A stretch of 64,000 nt of DNA from Parabacteroides faecis (GCF_014647375.1 NZ_BMPB01000003.1:1-64000), one strand, 5' to 3'. Shown: positions 46,401-55,461, counted from the first letter of the stretch. Program-made: numbers and translations. The notes: a model not told the origin generated them from the letters alone.

Positions 46401-48989
46401 ATAGGTATAGTTACTCCCCGTGTTGAGTTGATCACGTGTCTGCTGCGGCGATTTGATACCGGCATACCGTTTATAAGGAGAATAAAGCATCCGGTTCGCA
46501 TCGATACTGAAATCGCCCGACTCTTCATAGACACGGGTCACAAAGTTCGCCATCAACATACCCGGAGCCGTCGAGCCGATCTCGAACTTTGCCTGTATGG
46601 TTGCATCCCCTTTCTCGTCCGTCGTACCGGATATCAGTTTACTTTCCTCACTGTTGAATGTCTTCGACGGATCATCGAAATAGAAATCCTTATAACCGGC
46701 AAACGTGGTCGGTGTCGAGATGAATGTACCCTGAATATCATATTTCAGGTTCCTGGCTGTTGCTCCCTGCAACCATTCCGTATGCAGACGGGCATTCAGC
46801 GGTTCGCCCCGCAGCAATGTCTTTTCCGGCATGGACAGGTCTATCTTCAAACGATTCGGTTTGATCGATTCCACACGCAGGCGTTTGGTGAAGCTGACGC
46901 CACCCACATTTACTTTTACGCTCCAGGCTCCTGTCGGTGCATCTGCCTCGGTCGGCATGGCAAACGAATATAAGCCCAGTTCACCTTTGGTTTGCGTCTT
47001 ACGCAAATAGAGTTGTCCCAGCGGGTTGTACAATTCCATGACCACCGGATGATTAGCCGGGAGTTTCTTTGCCCGGTCATTCAGCATAAAGCTCAGGAAC
47101 AGGGTATCACCCGGACGCCAGACACCCCGGTCGCCATAAATAAATCCTTTGATGCCTTTCTGCACAACTTCGCCGGAAACATCGAAAGAGCTTAGAGATA
47201 AAGCCGAACCACCATCCACACGCAGGTAGGAACGTTCCCTGCCCATTGAGGCTATCAGGTAAAAAGGTTTGCCGGAAGTAATCTTCAGGCGGGTTTGTCC
47301 CTGACTATCCGTGATGCCGGATGCTAGTTGCTGGTTCTGGTAATTATAGGCAGCCACATTGACCCCGTTCTCGGGGTTCGTGGTAATAAGGTTATGGACC
47401 AGGACAGTCATTTCGTTGTCCTCACCTGCCATAGCCATCAGGCCCAGGTTGGTTGCCAGGACATTCTTACCTTCTACCTTATTATAATAGTAACTGTTTG
47501 AACAAGGATTATTACGTTCGTTGTAGTTATAATCGTTCCAGTCGAAATCGCCGTTGTAATAATAATATCCGCCATTGTCGAAACGGGAACTTTCTTCTTT
47601 GAACTTGATCTCGTTATCAGCCAGCAGTTGTTCGCGGGATACCTTCACAGAGTCGTCACACGGATAAGCGGACAGGTCTTTATTAAAGGATAGCTCAACA
47701 CGGTAGATAGCACCGGGTTCCGGGTCCATCAGTTGTTTCAGGTCGATGGCATAGGTATTCCACTTAGACAGATCACCGCCGTCTTCATCCAGAAAGATCG
47801 TCTTACGGGCAACCAGGCGGCCGACACGCATCAGGTCCGAAGTACCGTCCAGATTATTTACTTGCAGGAATTGTCCTATATTCTGTTCGAGTATCTTTAT
47901 CACACGCACCACAACGCCCCGGAGGTAAACAGCCTGGAAAGGTACGAGCAACTGTGTAGACTGGGGAATAACAACGCCCTGCCCGATAAATTTGACATCC
48001 GGCAACAGACTGCTGATCTCCACCTGACGGGTCACATCATCCTTCAACGTCAGTCCGTTCTTGCTGCGGATCTGATTGTTCAGATGTACATTCATCACTC
48101 CTGTACGTTGCGCATCAGGATACAGACGTAACCTGTTTCCTTCCACATTCACCGTTTCAGAGGTATTACCGGCAATAAATGCCAACCCCTGCATATCCTG
48201 GGAAGAATCCAGTTCCTTAGAGAATGTCACTTCCACATAGCGTTCAGGTTCCGTTACATAGGTTACGTCATAAACTTCGAAATCATTCCGATCGGGGATA
48301 CTCACGGAAAGTAATTTAGCCTCATCGACACCCAGTTTATTCGGTGCAACGGAAAGGATCAGTTCCCGGCTTCCTTCAGTTCCTGCTTCTACATTTTGCA
48401 AAGTGACCTGATGTTTTTTCCCGTCGGGACTGTGTTGCCATACGGCATCCGCCTTTTCGGAGAAACGTACCAAGGATTCTACTGTTTCGGGGGATTCCTT
48501 ATCGGGTGTCAGCAAGGTACACAACACATCATAGCCAAGCTCATTCTTTTTGTTGATCTCCATCGATTCCAAATTCGCACGCAGAGCCATCGGGAAGGTA
48601 GAGAAACCAAAGGTAAATTCTTTGTCTTTACCTGTCACGTCAAACCATTCGGAAAGGTCCGCCGACAGTTTGTAGGAAGTATTCCGTTCAAAATCTTTTG
48701 CCGATTTGAAAACAATGGTCCGGTTATTCTCGAAAGAAAACTCTCCAGCAACATCCGGTTTGATACGGACCAGTTTAGACAGCCGGTCACTCTTCAGTTT
48801 ATCCTGCGGTATATCCTGATTGAATATCAGATACACCGGCGTATACCGGGATATTTTCCCCGATGTAAAGGCTTCTACATTCGGATTAAAAGGCAACTCA
48901 TCCGTCTCGCCTTCGCTACTCTTTGAAGTACAACTGCCCAACAGGCACAGTAAATAGCATAAACACATCCAATAAAGATACCTTGCCAT
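43455..48989 (-). CDS. Alpha-2-macroglobulin-family lipoprotein (bacterial, thioester-containing)
   Basis: A 1844-residue periplasmic lipoprotein; the signal ends CLLGSCTSKSS with lipid on the Cys. It has an N-terminal Ig-like region, repeated MG domains, the A2M core (LAIVDEGLLDLTRFRTPEP), the internal thioester in GYPHGCVEQ (Cys1394 with the Gln three residues on), and a helical thioester domain followed by a C-terminal receptor-like sandwich. Such proteins trap or block attacking proteases covalently and protect the envelope. In many Gram-negatives this gene is next to pbpC; here they are divergent with a toxin-antitoxin pair between them. The length is above the ~1650 of E. coli YfhM, as is usual in Bacteroidetes. 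Confidence 0.93.
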   Translation of the reverse strand: MARYLYWMCLCYLLCLLGSCTSKSSEGETDELPFNPNVEAFTSGKISRYTPVYLIFNQDIPQDKLKSDRLSKLVRIKPDVAGEFSFENNRTIVFKSAKDFERNTSYKLSADLSEWFDVTGKDKEFTFGFSTFPMALRANLESMEINKKNELGYDVLCTLLTPDKESPETVESLVRFSEKADAVWQHSPDGKKHQVTLQNVEAGTEGSRELILSVAPNKLGVDEAKLLSVSIPDRNDFEVYDVTYVTEPERYVEVTFSKELDSSQDMQGLAFIAGNTSETVNVEGNRLRLYPDAQRTGVMNVHLNNQIRSKNGLTLKDDVTRQVEISSLLPDVKFIGQGVVIPQSTQLLVPFQAVYLRGVVVRVIKILEQNIGQFLQVNNLDGTSDLMRVGRLVARKTIFLDEDGGDLSKWNTYAIDLKQLMDPEPGAIYRVELSFNKDLSAYPCDDSVKVSREQLLADNEIKFKEESSRFDNGGYYYYNGDFDWNDYNYNERNNPCSNSYYYNKVEGKNVLATNLGLMAMAGEDNEMTVLVHNLITTNPENGVNVAAYNYQNQQLASGITDSQGQTRLKITSGKPFYLIASMGRERSYLRVDGGSALSLSSFDVSGEVVQKGIKGFIYGDRGVWRPGDTLFLSFMLNDRAKKLPANHPVVMELYNPLGQLYLRKTQTKGELGLYSFAMPTEADAPTGAWSVKVNVGGVSFTKRLRVESIKPNRLKIDLSMPEKTLLRGEPLNARLHTEWLQGATARNLKYDIQGTFISTPTTFAGYKDFYFDDPSKTFNSEESKLISGTTDEKGDATIQAKFEIGSTAPGMLMANFVTRVYEESGDFSIDANRMLYSPYKRYAGIKSPQQTRDQLNTGSNYTYEVASTDYQGNPQANTELDVQVYKVYWYWWWSSDNSSLANYVSDSYNKPVKQFTVRTGENGKGTFQLSFSNEEWGTYFISVKDKESKHSTGVMSYFDWPYNEGRRNADGSESASMLTFKTDKDNYQPGEKLIITIPSVKGSRAVVSIENGTKVLSVTEHTCDDQQTVIKLDVTREMQPNAYVYVTLLQPHGITKNDLPIRMYGVVPFTVTSPESHLYPQISVPDEIKPEAKYEITISEKNGREMAYTLAIVDEGLLDLTRFRTPEPWKAFNAREALGVSTWDMYNFVVGAYGGRIEQLFSIGGDDALNKGPKAIVNRFKPVVQFEGPFLLREGKKQHHIYTMPNYNGRVKVMVVAGNGEAYGHADKSVFVRKPVMLLGTLPRVIGVGEEMVVPATVFATENGVGDVAVSISCSDNMEIMGSATQQLNFTKTGDKQASFRIKVKDMPGAGRVTITASGKGDKSVYATDIEIRSVSRPQVKVLPVTLEAGRSWTQTVRLPGMKGTNSLTLEMSDVPPLNLSSRLSYLIGYPHGCVEQITSKGFPQLYIGEFAALSKEQQVTTENAVKEVIRRLRSYQTVDGAFSYWPGGTSSNAWGTVYATHFLLSAEAKGYLVPDGMKRNVLNNLRRVARDWKPVSSYYVRSEEMTQAYRLYVLALGQVPEVGAMNRLKENKSLTPMSRWLLAAGYALVGRTDVAKGLIEKTTEVKTDYSDYDLTFGSSLRDEAIRLMTLTLLNDGKEAALLTRDISKVLSSDDWLSTQSTAFALVALSDYMAKYKVGGSMDFTYSCSGKTGNVSSTKNVWTEKLLDKAGTSAMVDLQNTGKSTLFARILTEGIPEQGKEEAYANGVSLAVSYTDQNGRAVDVAKLPQGTNFMAVVTVKNPSARGMNNLVLTEIFPAGWEILNTRFLNDGATDNQATGVNYQDIRDDKVYSYIDYLPSGRQVTVKINLCAVYPGRFYLPPVYCEAMYDNLIRANTEGKEVVVE

Positions 48990-49045
48990 ATTTCTTCCAA
49001 TTAACGGTTATTACTTATTCCAGATCAAACAGATAATTTACGAAT

Positions 49046-49080
49046 ATACACATTTATTTTTACCGGAAATGAATGTGTAT
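49046..49080. promoter_or_regulatory. Inverted repeat upstream of the toxin-antitoxin genes, possible operator
   Basis: ATACACATT (49046-49054) and AATGTGTAT (49072-49080) are perfect 9-bp inverted repeats with a 17-bp spacer, ending 12 bp before the TATCTTTG box of the antitoxin gene. Antitoxins of this class commonly repress their own promoter by binding such palindromes. Confidence 0.5.
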
Positions 49081-49092
49081 TATAAAAAGGAC

Positions 49093-49100
49093 TATCTTTG
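49093..49100 (+). promoter_or_regulatory. Probable -7 box for the antitoxin-toxin-pbpC unit
   Basis: TATCTTTG matches TAnnTTTG and predicts a start about 15 nt before the ATG at 49122. No clear -33 TTTG is found at the usual spacing, as expected for a promoter controlled by a regulator. Confidence 0.55.
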
Positions 49101-49121
49101 TAACAACTAAAACAAAATAAT

Positions 49122-49328
49122 ATGGATACTAGAGTATTACAAAGAGCGGAGATCATAATTCCTTCTGTAGATATTAGTCTTCTAAAGAAGCTCGCACAGA
49201 AGTTTGGCTGGTCAATCCAATTCAAAGAAGAAAAGAATAAAATTGATCAATCACTGGAAGATGCCGCCAAAGGAAGAGTCTACACATCAAAAGACATTGA
49301 CGATTTAATGGATCACCTTTTAAAATAG
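49122..49328 (+). CDS. Antitoxin of a YafQ-type toxin-antitoxin pair
   Basis: A 68-residue protein with an N-terminal portion (AEIIIPSVDISLLKKLAQKFGW) and an acidic C-terminal tail (KDIDDLMDHLLK) that would wrap the toxin. No family name is clear from the sequence alone, but size, charge and position directly before a YafQ-like gene (10 bp gap) fit an antitoxin. Related small proteins are common in Bacteroidales before RelE/YafQ toxins. It probably neutralises the toxin and represses the shared promoter together with it. Confidence 0.75.
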   Translation: MDTRVLQRAEIIIPSVDISLLKKLAQKFGWSIQFKEEKNKIDQSLEDAAKGRVYTSKDIDDLMDHLLK

Positions 49329-49338
49329 AACAAGCTTT

Positions 49339-49614
49339 ATGTATATAACCAAAACCACCAGACAGTTTGATAAGGATTTTAAATTGTGTATTAAACGCGG
49401 TTGTGACCCTACCTTATTTCAGGAGGTGATTACTGTTTTATCACAAACCGGGAAATTACCAATAAAGTATCGTCCGCATAAATTAAGCGGAAAATATGCT
49501 AATTTATGGGAATGTCATATAACTTCAGACTGGTTGTTACTATGGGAACAAAATGATATTGAATTAATTCTACTACTAACTAATACAGGTACACATTCTG
49601 ATTTATTCAAATAA
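49339..49614 (+). CDS. YafQ-family mRNA-cleaving toxin
   Basis: A 91-residue RelE/YafQ-superfamily ribosome-dependent endoribonuclease. His47 (RPHKLSG), His60 (WECHI), Asp64 (SDW) and His86 (TGTHSDLF) match in order and spacing the His/His/Asp/His set known as catalytic in E. coli YafQ, so an active toxin is expected. It is preceded by its antitoxin and followed by pbpC, whose ATG comes one base after the toxin's stop codon. That tight spacing means the peptidoglycan gene is probably translated from the same message. Confidence 0.9.
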   Translation: MYITKTTRQFDKDFKLCIKRGCDPTLFQEVITVLSQTGKLPIKYRPHKLSGKYANLWECHITSDWLLLWEQNDIELILLLTNTGTHSDLFK

Positions 49615-49615
49615 G

Positions 49616-52039
49616 ATGAATCATACAAGACTAATTACCTCACTGAAAACAAACCGTAAAAGGGTACTTCTTTTCTTTTTGCTGTTTGTCATTCTTTTGT
49701 GGGGAGGAATGTTCCTATTGGTTCCCCGTGTTTTATTTCCGGTATCCTATTCTACTTTACTTTATTCTTCGGAAGGCAACTTGCTGGGAGCACGTATTGC
49801 GCCGGACGGGCAATGGCGGTTTCCGGCAACAGACTCGCTGCCGGATAAGTTTATCACCTGTCTGACAACCTATGAAGACCGGTATTTCTTTTATCACCCC
49901 GGGATCGATGTGACAGCTATCCTGCGTGCCGCCTACCTGAATGCCAGATACCGCCGTGTCGTCAGCGGAGGAAGTACACTGACCATGCAACTGGCACGTA
50001 TCGCCAGAGGGAACAAAGATCGCACTCTTTACGAGAAAAGTATCGAAATGTGCTGGGCACTCTTCCTCGAAACGACCCACAGTAAAAAAGAAATACTCAA
50101 CTTATACGCCTCCCATGCCCCCTTCGGCGGAAATGTAGTCGGCATAGAGACTGCTGCCTGGCGTTATTTCGGACGTAGTGCCTCCGACCTGTCCTGGGCG
50201 GAAAGCGCCACACTGGCCGTCCTGCCCAACTCTCCCGCTCTGATCCATCCGGGAAAAAACCGCAAACAACTAAAAACAAAACGCGATAACCTTCTGCTCA
50301 CCCTGAAGGAAAGAGGTATCATCGACAACACCGAATATGAGCTATCCTGCATGGAACCCCTGCCGGAAGCTCCTGTCCCCCTGCCGGACGAAGCCCCTCA
50401 TCTGTTGGAACGTCTGGCAGTCCTCACACCAGGAACACGTATCACGACTTCGGTATATTACTCCCTGCAAAAGCAGGCACAAGAGCTAGTCAACCGCTAC
50501 GCGCTCGAATATAGCTCCAATCATATCCACAACCTCGCCGCCATCATTGCCGATGTCGAAACCGGAGAAGTGCTGGCCTATGCCGGCAACGCCAGTTTCA
50601 AGGCCAATGAGAAACGGGGAAACCAGGTAGACATCATCACCTCTCCCCGGAGCACAGGAAGTATATTAAAACCCTTCCTCTATGCCGGGATGCTCCACGA
50701 CGGACAGATACTTCCTTCCACCCTCGTGTCTGATGTCCCACTGAATATAAACGGCTTCATGCCGCAAAACTACAACAAGACATTCAACGGAGCCGTCCCT
50801 GCCCACCGGGCTATCGAACGTTCCCTAAATGTTCCGCTCGTCCGCATGTTATCGCAATACAACACCGGACGTTTCATGACACTGCTGAAAGCATTGGGAA
50901 TGACCACCCTCCGCTTTTCAGAAGAACACTACGGGGCCTCCCTGATCCTTGGAGGAGCCGAAGGAACCTTATGGGATCTCTCAGGAATGTATGCCTCCCT
51001 TTCACGGGTTCTCACACATTACCGTCCTTACAACGGCCGATACAACCCGAAAGATATCCACCCCCTAACCCCTTTTATAAATAAAGAAAAGGAACCGATC
51101 CGGTCGGTCGCAGACCGGCGTCTCACCGACAAGCCCCTTCTTTCAGCCGCTTCCATCTGGTTCACCTACGAAGCGATGTCCGCCCTCAACCGCCCGGAAG
51201 AGGAAGCCGACTGGCAACAATTCGAATCGATGAAACAGATTGCCTGGAAAACAGGGACCAGCTACGGAGGACGTGATGCCTGGGCCATCGGTACAACTCC
51301 CCGTTATGTGGTCGGTGTATGGGTAGGAAACGCATCGGGCGAAGGCCGCCCGGGACTGACCGGTGTAGGCAATGCAGCCCCGGTGTTGTTCGATCTGTTC
51401 TCCTTGCTTCCCGGTGGTGGTTGGTTCGATATGCCGTACGATGAACTGGAGGAGGTAGCCATCTGCCGTAACAGCGGTCATAAAGCATCGCAGATATGCG
51501 ATCAGACAGACACATTGTATATTCCCCGTTCAGGTATCAATACTCCCGTCTGCCCTTACCATCAACTGTTGCATCTCTCTGCCGACGGACGTTTCCGCGT
51601 AAACAGCTCCTGCGAATCAGTCGACCGGATGATCACCCGTCCCTGGTTTGTTCTCCCACCTTCCCAGGAATATTATTACCGCAATTACCATATAGATTAT
51701 ATTTCCCTCCCGCCCATCAAGCCGGGATGCGAACAGACACAAAGCCAGCAGATCGAACTGATCTACCCGGAACACCATGCAGTCTTGTATCTGCCGAAAG
51801 GATTCTCCGGCAAACCCGAAAAGTTAGTCTTCAAAGCTGCACATGCCCGGGGTGACGCTACGATTTACTGGCATCTTGACGATACCTACCTGGGAGAAAC
51901 CACCGACAACCACCAGATCGCCTGTTCCGTTCCGTCGGGCAAACACATGCTTACGCTGATCGATAATTGGGGCAATCAGCGCAAGATATTGTTTGAAGTA
52001 AAAAGTTACTCTTTCCCTGTGTCGAAAGGTTCAAAATAA
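49616..52039 (+). CDS. pbpC: Penicillin-binding protein 1C
   Basis: An 807-residue bifunctional murein synthase. One membrane anchor (about residues 17-38), a GT51 transglycosylase domain with YEDRYFFYHPG (Glu87) and SGGSTLTMQLAR, a transpeptidase domain with the active-site Ser349 in SILK, the SLN motif at 403-405 and KTGTS at 545-549, and a C-terminal PBP1C-type domain. It polymerises and cross-links glycan strands in the periplasm. The alpha-2-macroglobulin partner is divergent. It follows the toxin gene by 1 bp. The last 34 bp overlap, tail to tail, the opposite-strand gene at 52006. Confidence 0.95.
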   Translation: MNHTRLITSLKTNRKRVLLFFLLFVILLWGGMFLLVPRVLFPVSYSTLLYSSEGNLLGARIAPDGQWRFPATDSLPDKFITCLTTYEDRYFFYHPGIDVTAILRAAYLNARYRRVVSGGSTLTMQLARIARGNKDRTLYEKSIEMCWALFLETTHSKKEILNLYASHAPFGGNVVGIETAAWRYFGRSASDLSWAESATLAVLPNSPALIHPGKNRKQLKTKRDNLLLTLKERGIIDNTEYELSCMEPLPEAPVPLPDEAPHLLERLAVLTPGTRITTSVYYSLQKQAQELVNRYALEYSSNHIHNLAAIIADVETGEVLAYAGNASFKANEKRGNQVDIITSPRSTGSILKPFLYAGMLHDGQILPSTLVSDVPLNINGFMPQNYNKTFNGAVPAHRAIERSLNVPLVRMLSQYNTGRFMTLLKALGMTTLRFSEEHYGASLILGGAEGTLWDLSGMYASLSRVLTHYRPYNGRYNPKDIHPLTPFINKEKEPIRSVADRRLTDKPLLSAASIWFTYEAMSALNRPEEEADWQQFESMKQIAWKTGTSYGGRDAWAIGTTPRYVVGVWVGNASGEGRPGLTGVGNAAPVLFDLFSLLPGGGWFDMPYDELEEVAICRNSGHKASQICDQTDTLYIPRSGINTPVCPYHQLLHLSADGRFRVNSSCESVDRMITRPWFVLPPSQEYYYRNYHIDYISLPPIKPGCEQTQSQQIELIYPEHHAVLYLPKGFSGKPEKLVFKAAHARGDATIYWHLDDTYLGETTDNHQIACSVPSGKHMLTLIDNWGNQRKILFEVKSYSFPVSKGSK

Positions 52040-52626
52040 ATGATATAATAAACAAAATCCTTCACCCCATACTTTTCTGGCCATTTTTCAGGATTAATCT
52101 TCGCAAAACGTAACCCGCAATAATCAATACCGGTTACAGGTTTTCCTTCAAACATAAAACTCTGAACCAAACCTGTCGTATAAGCTATTACTGGTATAGT
52201 ATCCGCCGTAGTCAGAGGAGTTTCCGTGTAAGTCTCCATTAATATATGACTCTTACAATTCTTCACATCATATTTACTGGTCGAATGTATAGCTTTACTT
52301 TTCAAAGATATTTTAGATGTATCGGCATCAACTGATTGCGCAAAATAGGTCAGTTGAATCACCGAATCTTTTTCCTGAAAACGTACCGGCTTGTCATAGG
52401 AGAACTTACCATCCCGGCAATGCACCATCACCAGATTACACATCTTACCGGAAAAGTCTCCTTTAACAAAAACTTTATAATAACGAATTTCCTGAAAATC
52501 CATTAACTCACGTATCATATCATCTTCACAAAGCTCATAAGAAACTTCCACCTTAGATGATTGAGCCGATGCCAACAACGAAGCCAGACAAAACACTAAA
52601 AAAATCCATATTCTACACATAATCAT
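52006..52626 (-). CDS. Secreted protein of unknown function
   Basis: A 206-residue protein with a clear signal peptide (IWIFLVFCLASLLASAQSSK). The mature part starts VEVSYELCEDDMIREL and is rich in beta strands (YKVFVKGDFSGKMCNLV, VIAYTTGLVQSFMFEGKPVTG). It resembles in layout the small periplasmic/secreted beta-sheet proteins common in Bacteroidetes, but I do not recognise a family. It converges on pbpC with a 34-bp overlap of the ends. No function can be proposed. Confidence 0.7.
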   Translation of the reverse strand: MIMCRIWIFLVFCLASLLASAQSSKVEVSYELCEDDMIRELMDFQEIRYYKVFVKGDFSGKMCNLVMVHCRDGKFSYDKPVRFQEKDSVIQLTYFAQSVDADTSKISLKSKAIHSTSKYDVKNCKSHILMETYTETPLTTADTIPVIAYTTGLVQSFMFEGKPVTGIDYCGLRFAKINPEKWPEKYGVKDFVYYIIYFEPFDTGKE

Positions 52627-52741
52627 TCCGTATTAAATAAAAGAGAGAACAAGCCGAAGCAATAATAAGCATTATTACTCTTCACTGTTTAAAGTTCAAA
52701 GTGTTTGACAACACAAAAACCTTTATTTAACAGTCAGAAAG

Positions 52742-54097
52742 TTATTCTTTCGGGATTTTCGGTAAATACTTCTTCAGCAGTAAGTACCCGCAAAGACCGG
52801 AAACAAACGATCCGGTGAATACTCCGAGTTTGGCTTGATTCAATAAATCGGCTCCGAGCGCATCCATTCCGGTAAACGAAAGATTGGCAATAAATAATGC
52901 CACCGTGAAACCAATACCGCCCAACATGGAAACGCCAAACAGATTCATGCGGGTCATTCCTGTAGGCAAAGACCCCATTCTCGTACGGGCAAAGAGGTAG
53001 GTGAACGAGAAAATACCCAACGACTTTCCGACAAATAATCCCAGGAAGACAGCCAACGGCACATTCACCAGCGATGCCGGTTGGATATCGCCAAACGTAA
53101 CCCCGGCATTCACGAAAGCAAACAGCGGAAGTATCAGGTAATTTACCAACGGATGCAATTTGTCGGCAATGCTCTGCAACGGACTGATCGTGTTATCAGC
53201 CAGCGAATGAATATTATTCAATACTTGTATCTGTGTTGGTGTCAATACCGATGCCGTTTTGGACTGACGTACCTCCGTATAATCGAGCATATTCAGATAG
53301 CCGGTCATATCGCAGGTAAAGTCATTCAGGTTAACCTTCGGACGGGCAGGGACGGTAAAAGCCACCAACACGCCCGCTATGGTCGGATGAATACCCGATT
53401 CAAGGAACAATACCCACACAAAGAAACCGACGACATAATAAAAAAGATTATTATTTACCCGCATTTTTCCCCCTACATATAATAAAGCCAGCAGAGCCAG
53501 AGAGATCAATAACGGTTGATAGGCGATATGTCCGCTATAGAATAAAGCTATAATTATAATACCACCGATATCATCCACCACGGCCAGTGCTGTCAGGAAG
53601 ATCCGCATCCCCAAAGGAACCCGTTTCCCCAGCAATCCCAGGACAGCAAGAGCAAATGCAATATCGGTAGCCATTGGAATGGCAGCCCCACGTACTTCCG
53701 GAGCCGTATTGCAGACAAGCAAATAAAAAAGGACCGGTACGATCATACCACCACAAGCCGCAATAACCGGAAGGAGTGCTTTACGAACCGAACTCAATTC
53801 CCCGATCAATACCTCCTGCTTGATCTCCAGTCCGATTACAAAAAAGAATACCGCCATTAGAGCATCATTCACAAAGGCAAGCATCGGCATGGGTTCACCA
53901 TGATGGGAGAACAAATTAAAACTGCCAATCTGAAGGTCAATAGGATAAGATAATATATGATGATAGGCGTGAGCCCAGGGGGAGTTTGCCAGTATCATAG
54001 CCAATACCGTGGCCATAAACAATAAAAAACTGGCACTCGACTTCTGTGTGGCGAATCGGCGCAACGGTTTAAGGATAACATTAATAGTACGATCCAT
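52742..54097 (-). CDS. nhaA: Na+/H+ antiporter NhaA
   Basis: A 451-residue inner-membrane antiporter. NhaA hallmarks are FVNDALMAVFFFVIGLEIKQEV, PMATDIAFALAVL and ALAVVDDIGGI with the Asp-Asp pair that binds and exchanges cations. About 11-12 hydrophobic helices. It exports Na+ in exchange for protons and serves salt and pH tolerance. It is encoded downstream of a second antiporter on the same strand, and a 9-bp stem-loop (54114-54140) lies in the 59 bp between them. Confidence 0.96.
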   Translation of the reverse strand: MDRTINVILKPLRRFATQKSSASFLLFMATVLAMILANSPWAHAYHHILSYPIDLQIGSFNLFSHHGEPMPMLAFVNDALMAVFFFVIGLEIKQEVLIGELSSVRKALLPVIAACGGMIVPVLFYLLVCNTAPEVRGAAIPMATDIAFALAVLGLLGKRVPLGMRIFLTALAVVDDIGGIIIIALFYSGHIAYQPLLISLALLALLYVGGKMRVNNNLFYYVVGFFVWVLFLESGIHPTIAGVLVAFTVPARPKVNLNDFTCDMTGYLNMLDYTEVRQSKTASVLTPTQIQVLNNIHSLADNTISPLQSIADKLHPLVNYLILPLFAFVNAGVTFGDIQPASLVNVPLAVFLGLFVGKSLGIFSFTYLFARTRMGSLPTGMTRMNLFGVSMLGGIGFTVALFIANLSFTGMDALGADLLNQAKLGVFTGSFVSGLCGYLLLKKYLPKIPKE

Positions 54098-54113
54098 TCT
54101 GTTTTAATATTTG

Positions 54114-54140
54114 CGGAGACAGCTTGCTGGTCTGTCTCCG
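54114..54140. promoter_or_regulatory. Stem-loop in the nhaA leader
   Basis: CGGAGACAG (54114-54122) pairs perfectly with CTGTCTCCG (54132-54140) around a 9-nt loop. It ends 17 bp before the nhaA start on the minus strand and has no T-run on that side, so it is a leader hairpin, not a classical terminator. Confidence 0.5.
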
Positions 54141-54156
54141 TAATTCCTAACTGTGT

Positions 54157-55359
54157 TTATTGCCTTTGCTGCTCAGCCATCTCAAGCTGATAGGCGCTGC
54201 GGGTCAATTTCTCTACCCAGATTACAAATATACCAGTTAAAATTAAATTAAACACTATGGTCAGAACAGAAATCATCAGGGCCGGACCACCCAGATTATA
54301 TCCCAGGGCAATAAAAATAATACCTGCCCCTACTTCACCCCGTGTAAACATACCGATCGACAAAGCCAGACGTTCGCGCTTACGTCTGTCGCGATAGAAG
54401 AACAGAGGGAAAAGCTTTCCTATATTGGATAAGAAAGAGACGATCACCACATGGAGAAGGATCATCGGCCATGACATCATCGGCTGTGCACCGGTAATGG
54501 TCGATGCTTCCGCCGATTGTTTGGCAAAATCGACCCCAAAGAACACGGGCATGCTCACTCCTACCAGGAACATGAACAGGAATGAAATCGCCGTCGCCAC
54601 ATTGTGCTCCGTCTTCGTATCGATATGCTTATGTTTCATAATCATACCCAGTACAAAGGCCGGTAACAGCACTTCTATATGGATACTCGCTTCCTCCCCG
54701 TAAAAATGTTTGGACACCAGATAGATTCCCTGGGTAAATGCCAACGTAACAATGGCATAAAGCAGAATGGCCTTCCAGTCTTGCCGCATATTGTAGGTTC
54801 CCATCTTCTTCCATCCGATCATAAGCAATACCATCACGATAAGAATGATCACTCCCAACTGCCAACGCAAGCCAACCATCATGATCTGAAGCGGGATCAT
54901 CAACAGGATTGTATCGAGGTCGTCGAAAATGGCCAGCACCTGTACCTTTTTATATACCCAGGATGCTTTCAGTCCCGCAGCAGCCAGCATGGTAAACAAG
55001 ATACCGGCAGACGTGGGAGCCGCAAAACGGCTTAACAACAAGTTCTCTTTCCAGGCTTCCCCACTCGACCAATAGATGTCGGGGAGCAGGACGAACATAT
55101 AATACAATGCCACAAATATCCAGGGAAAAGCAGCGGTAGCCATCGCTATGAAATAATCCTCCGTATAAGACCTCCAACGAGTCTTATCCATTTCAAACTC
55201 CCGGCCTACGTTGATCATAATAAAGGCCAGACACACATACAACAGTGAATTGGATACTGTCTTCACCAACGAATAATTCGCTCCTACAAGAGAAGGAAGA
55301 AACTGCGAGACAACCAAACCAACCACTAAGAAAAAAGAAAATAACAGAATCTTCTTCAT
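54157..55359 (-). CDS. Cation:proton antiporter (CPA2-like)
   Basis: The start at MKKILLFSFFLVVGLVVSQ is preferred; an ATG 20 codons upstream lies before the promoter box at 55397-55404. A 400-residue membrane protein of about 12 helices with GREFEMDKTRW, APTSAGILFTMLAAAG, the FDDLDTILLMIPLQ acidic pair, and FTRGEVGAGIIFIALGYNLGG, all usual in CPA2-type sodium/proton antiporters of the Kef/NapA class. It lacks the C-terminal NAD-binding domain of Kef channels. Co-directional with nhaA just downstream. Confidence 0.87.
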   Translation of the reverse strand: MKKILLFSFFLVVGLVVSQFLPSLVGANYSLVKTVSNSLLYVCLAFIMINVGREFEMDKTRWRSYTEDYFIAMATAAFPWIFVALYYMFVLLPDIYWSSGEAWKENLLLSRFAAPTSAGILFTMLAAAGLKASWVYKKVQVLAIFDDLDTILLMIPLQIMMVGLRWQLGVIILIVMVLLMIGWKKMGTYNMRQDWKAILLYAIVTLAFTQGIYLVSKHFYGEEASIHIEVLLPAFVLGMIMKHKHIDTKTEHNVATAISFLFMFLVGVSMPVFFGVDFAKQSAEASTITGAQPMMSWPMILLHVVIVSFLSNIGKLFPLFFYRDRRKRERLALSIGMFTRGEVGAGIIFIALGYNLGGPALMISVLTIVFNLILTGIFVIWVEKLTRSAYQLEMAEQQRQ

Positions 55360-55396
55360 TATATTACCACTATTTGCTTGTTTAGATTTCAGAGTA

Positions 55397-55404
55397 CAAA
55401 AATA
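55397..55404 (-). promoter_or_regulatory. Possible -7 box for the antiporter pair
   Basis: On the minus strand TATTTTTG matches TAnnTTTG and predicts a leader of about 30 nt to the ATG at 55359; a TTTC 18 bp further upstream is a partial -33. It supports the shorter start of the antiporter gene. Confidence 0.5.
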
Positions 55405-55461
55405 AAGAAATCCTCTCAAATCGAAAATAGCAGGTAACTCATGTTTCAGATTATTAATAAT

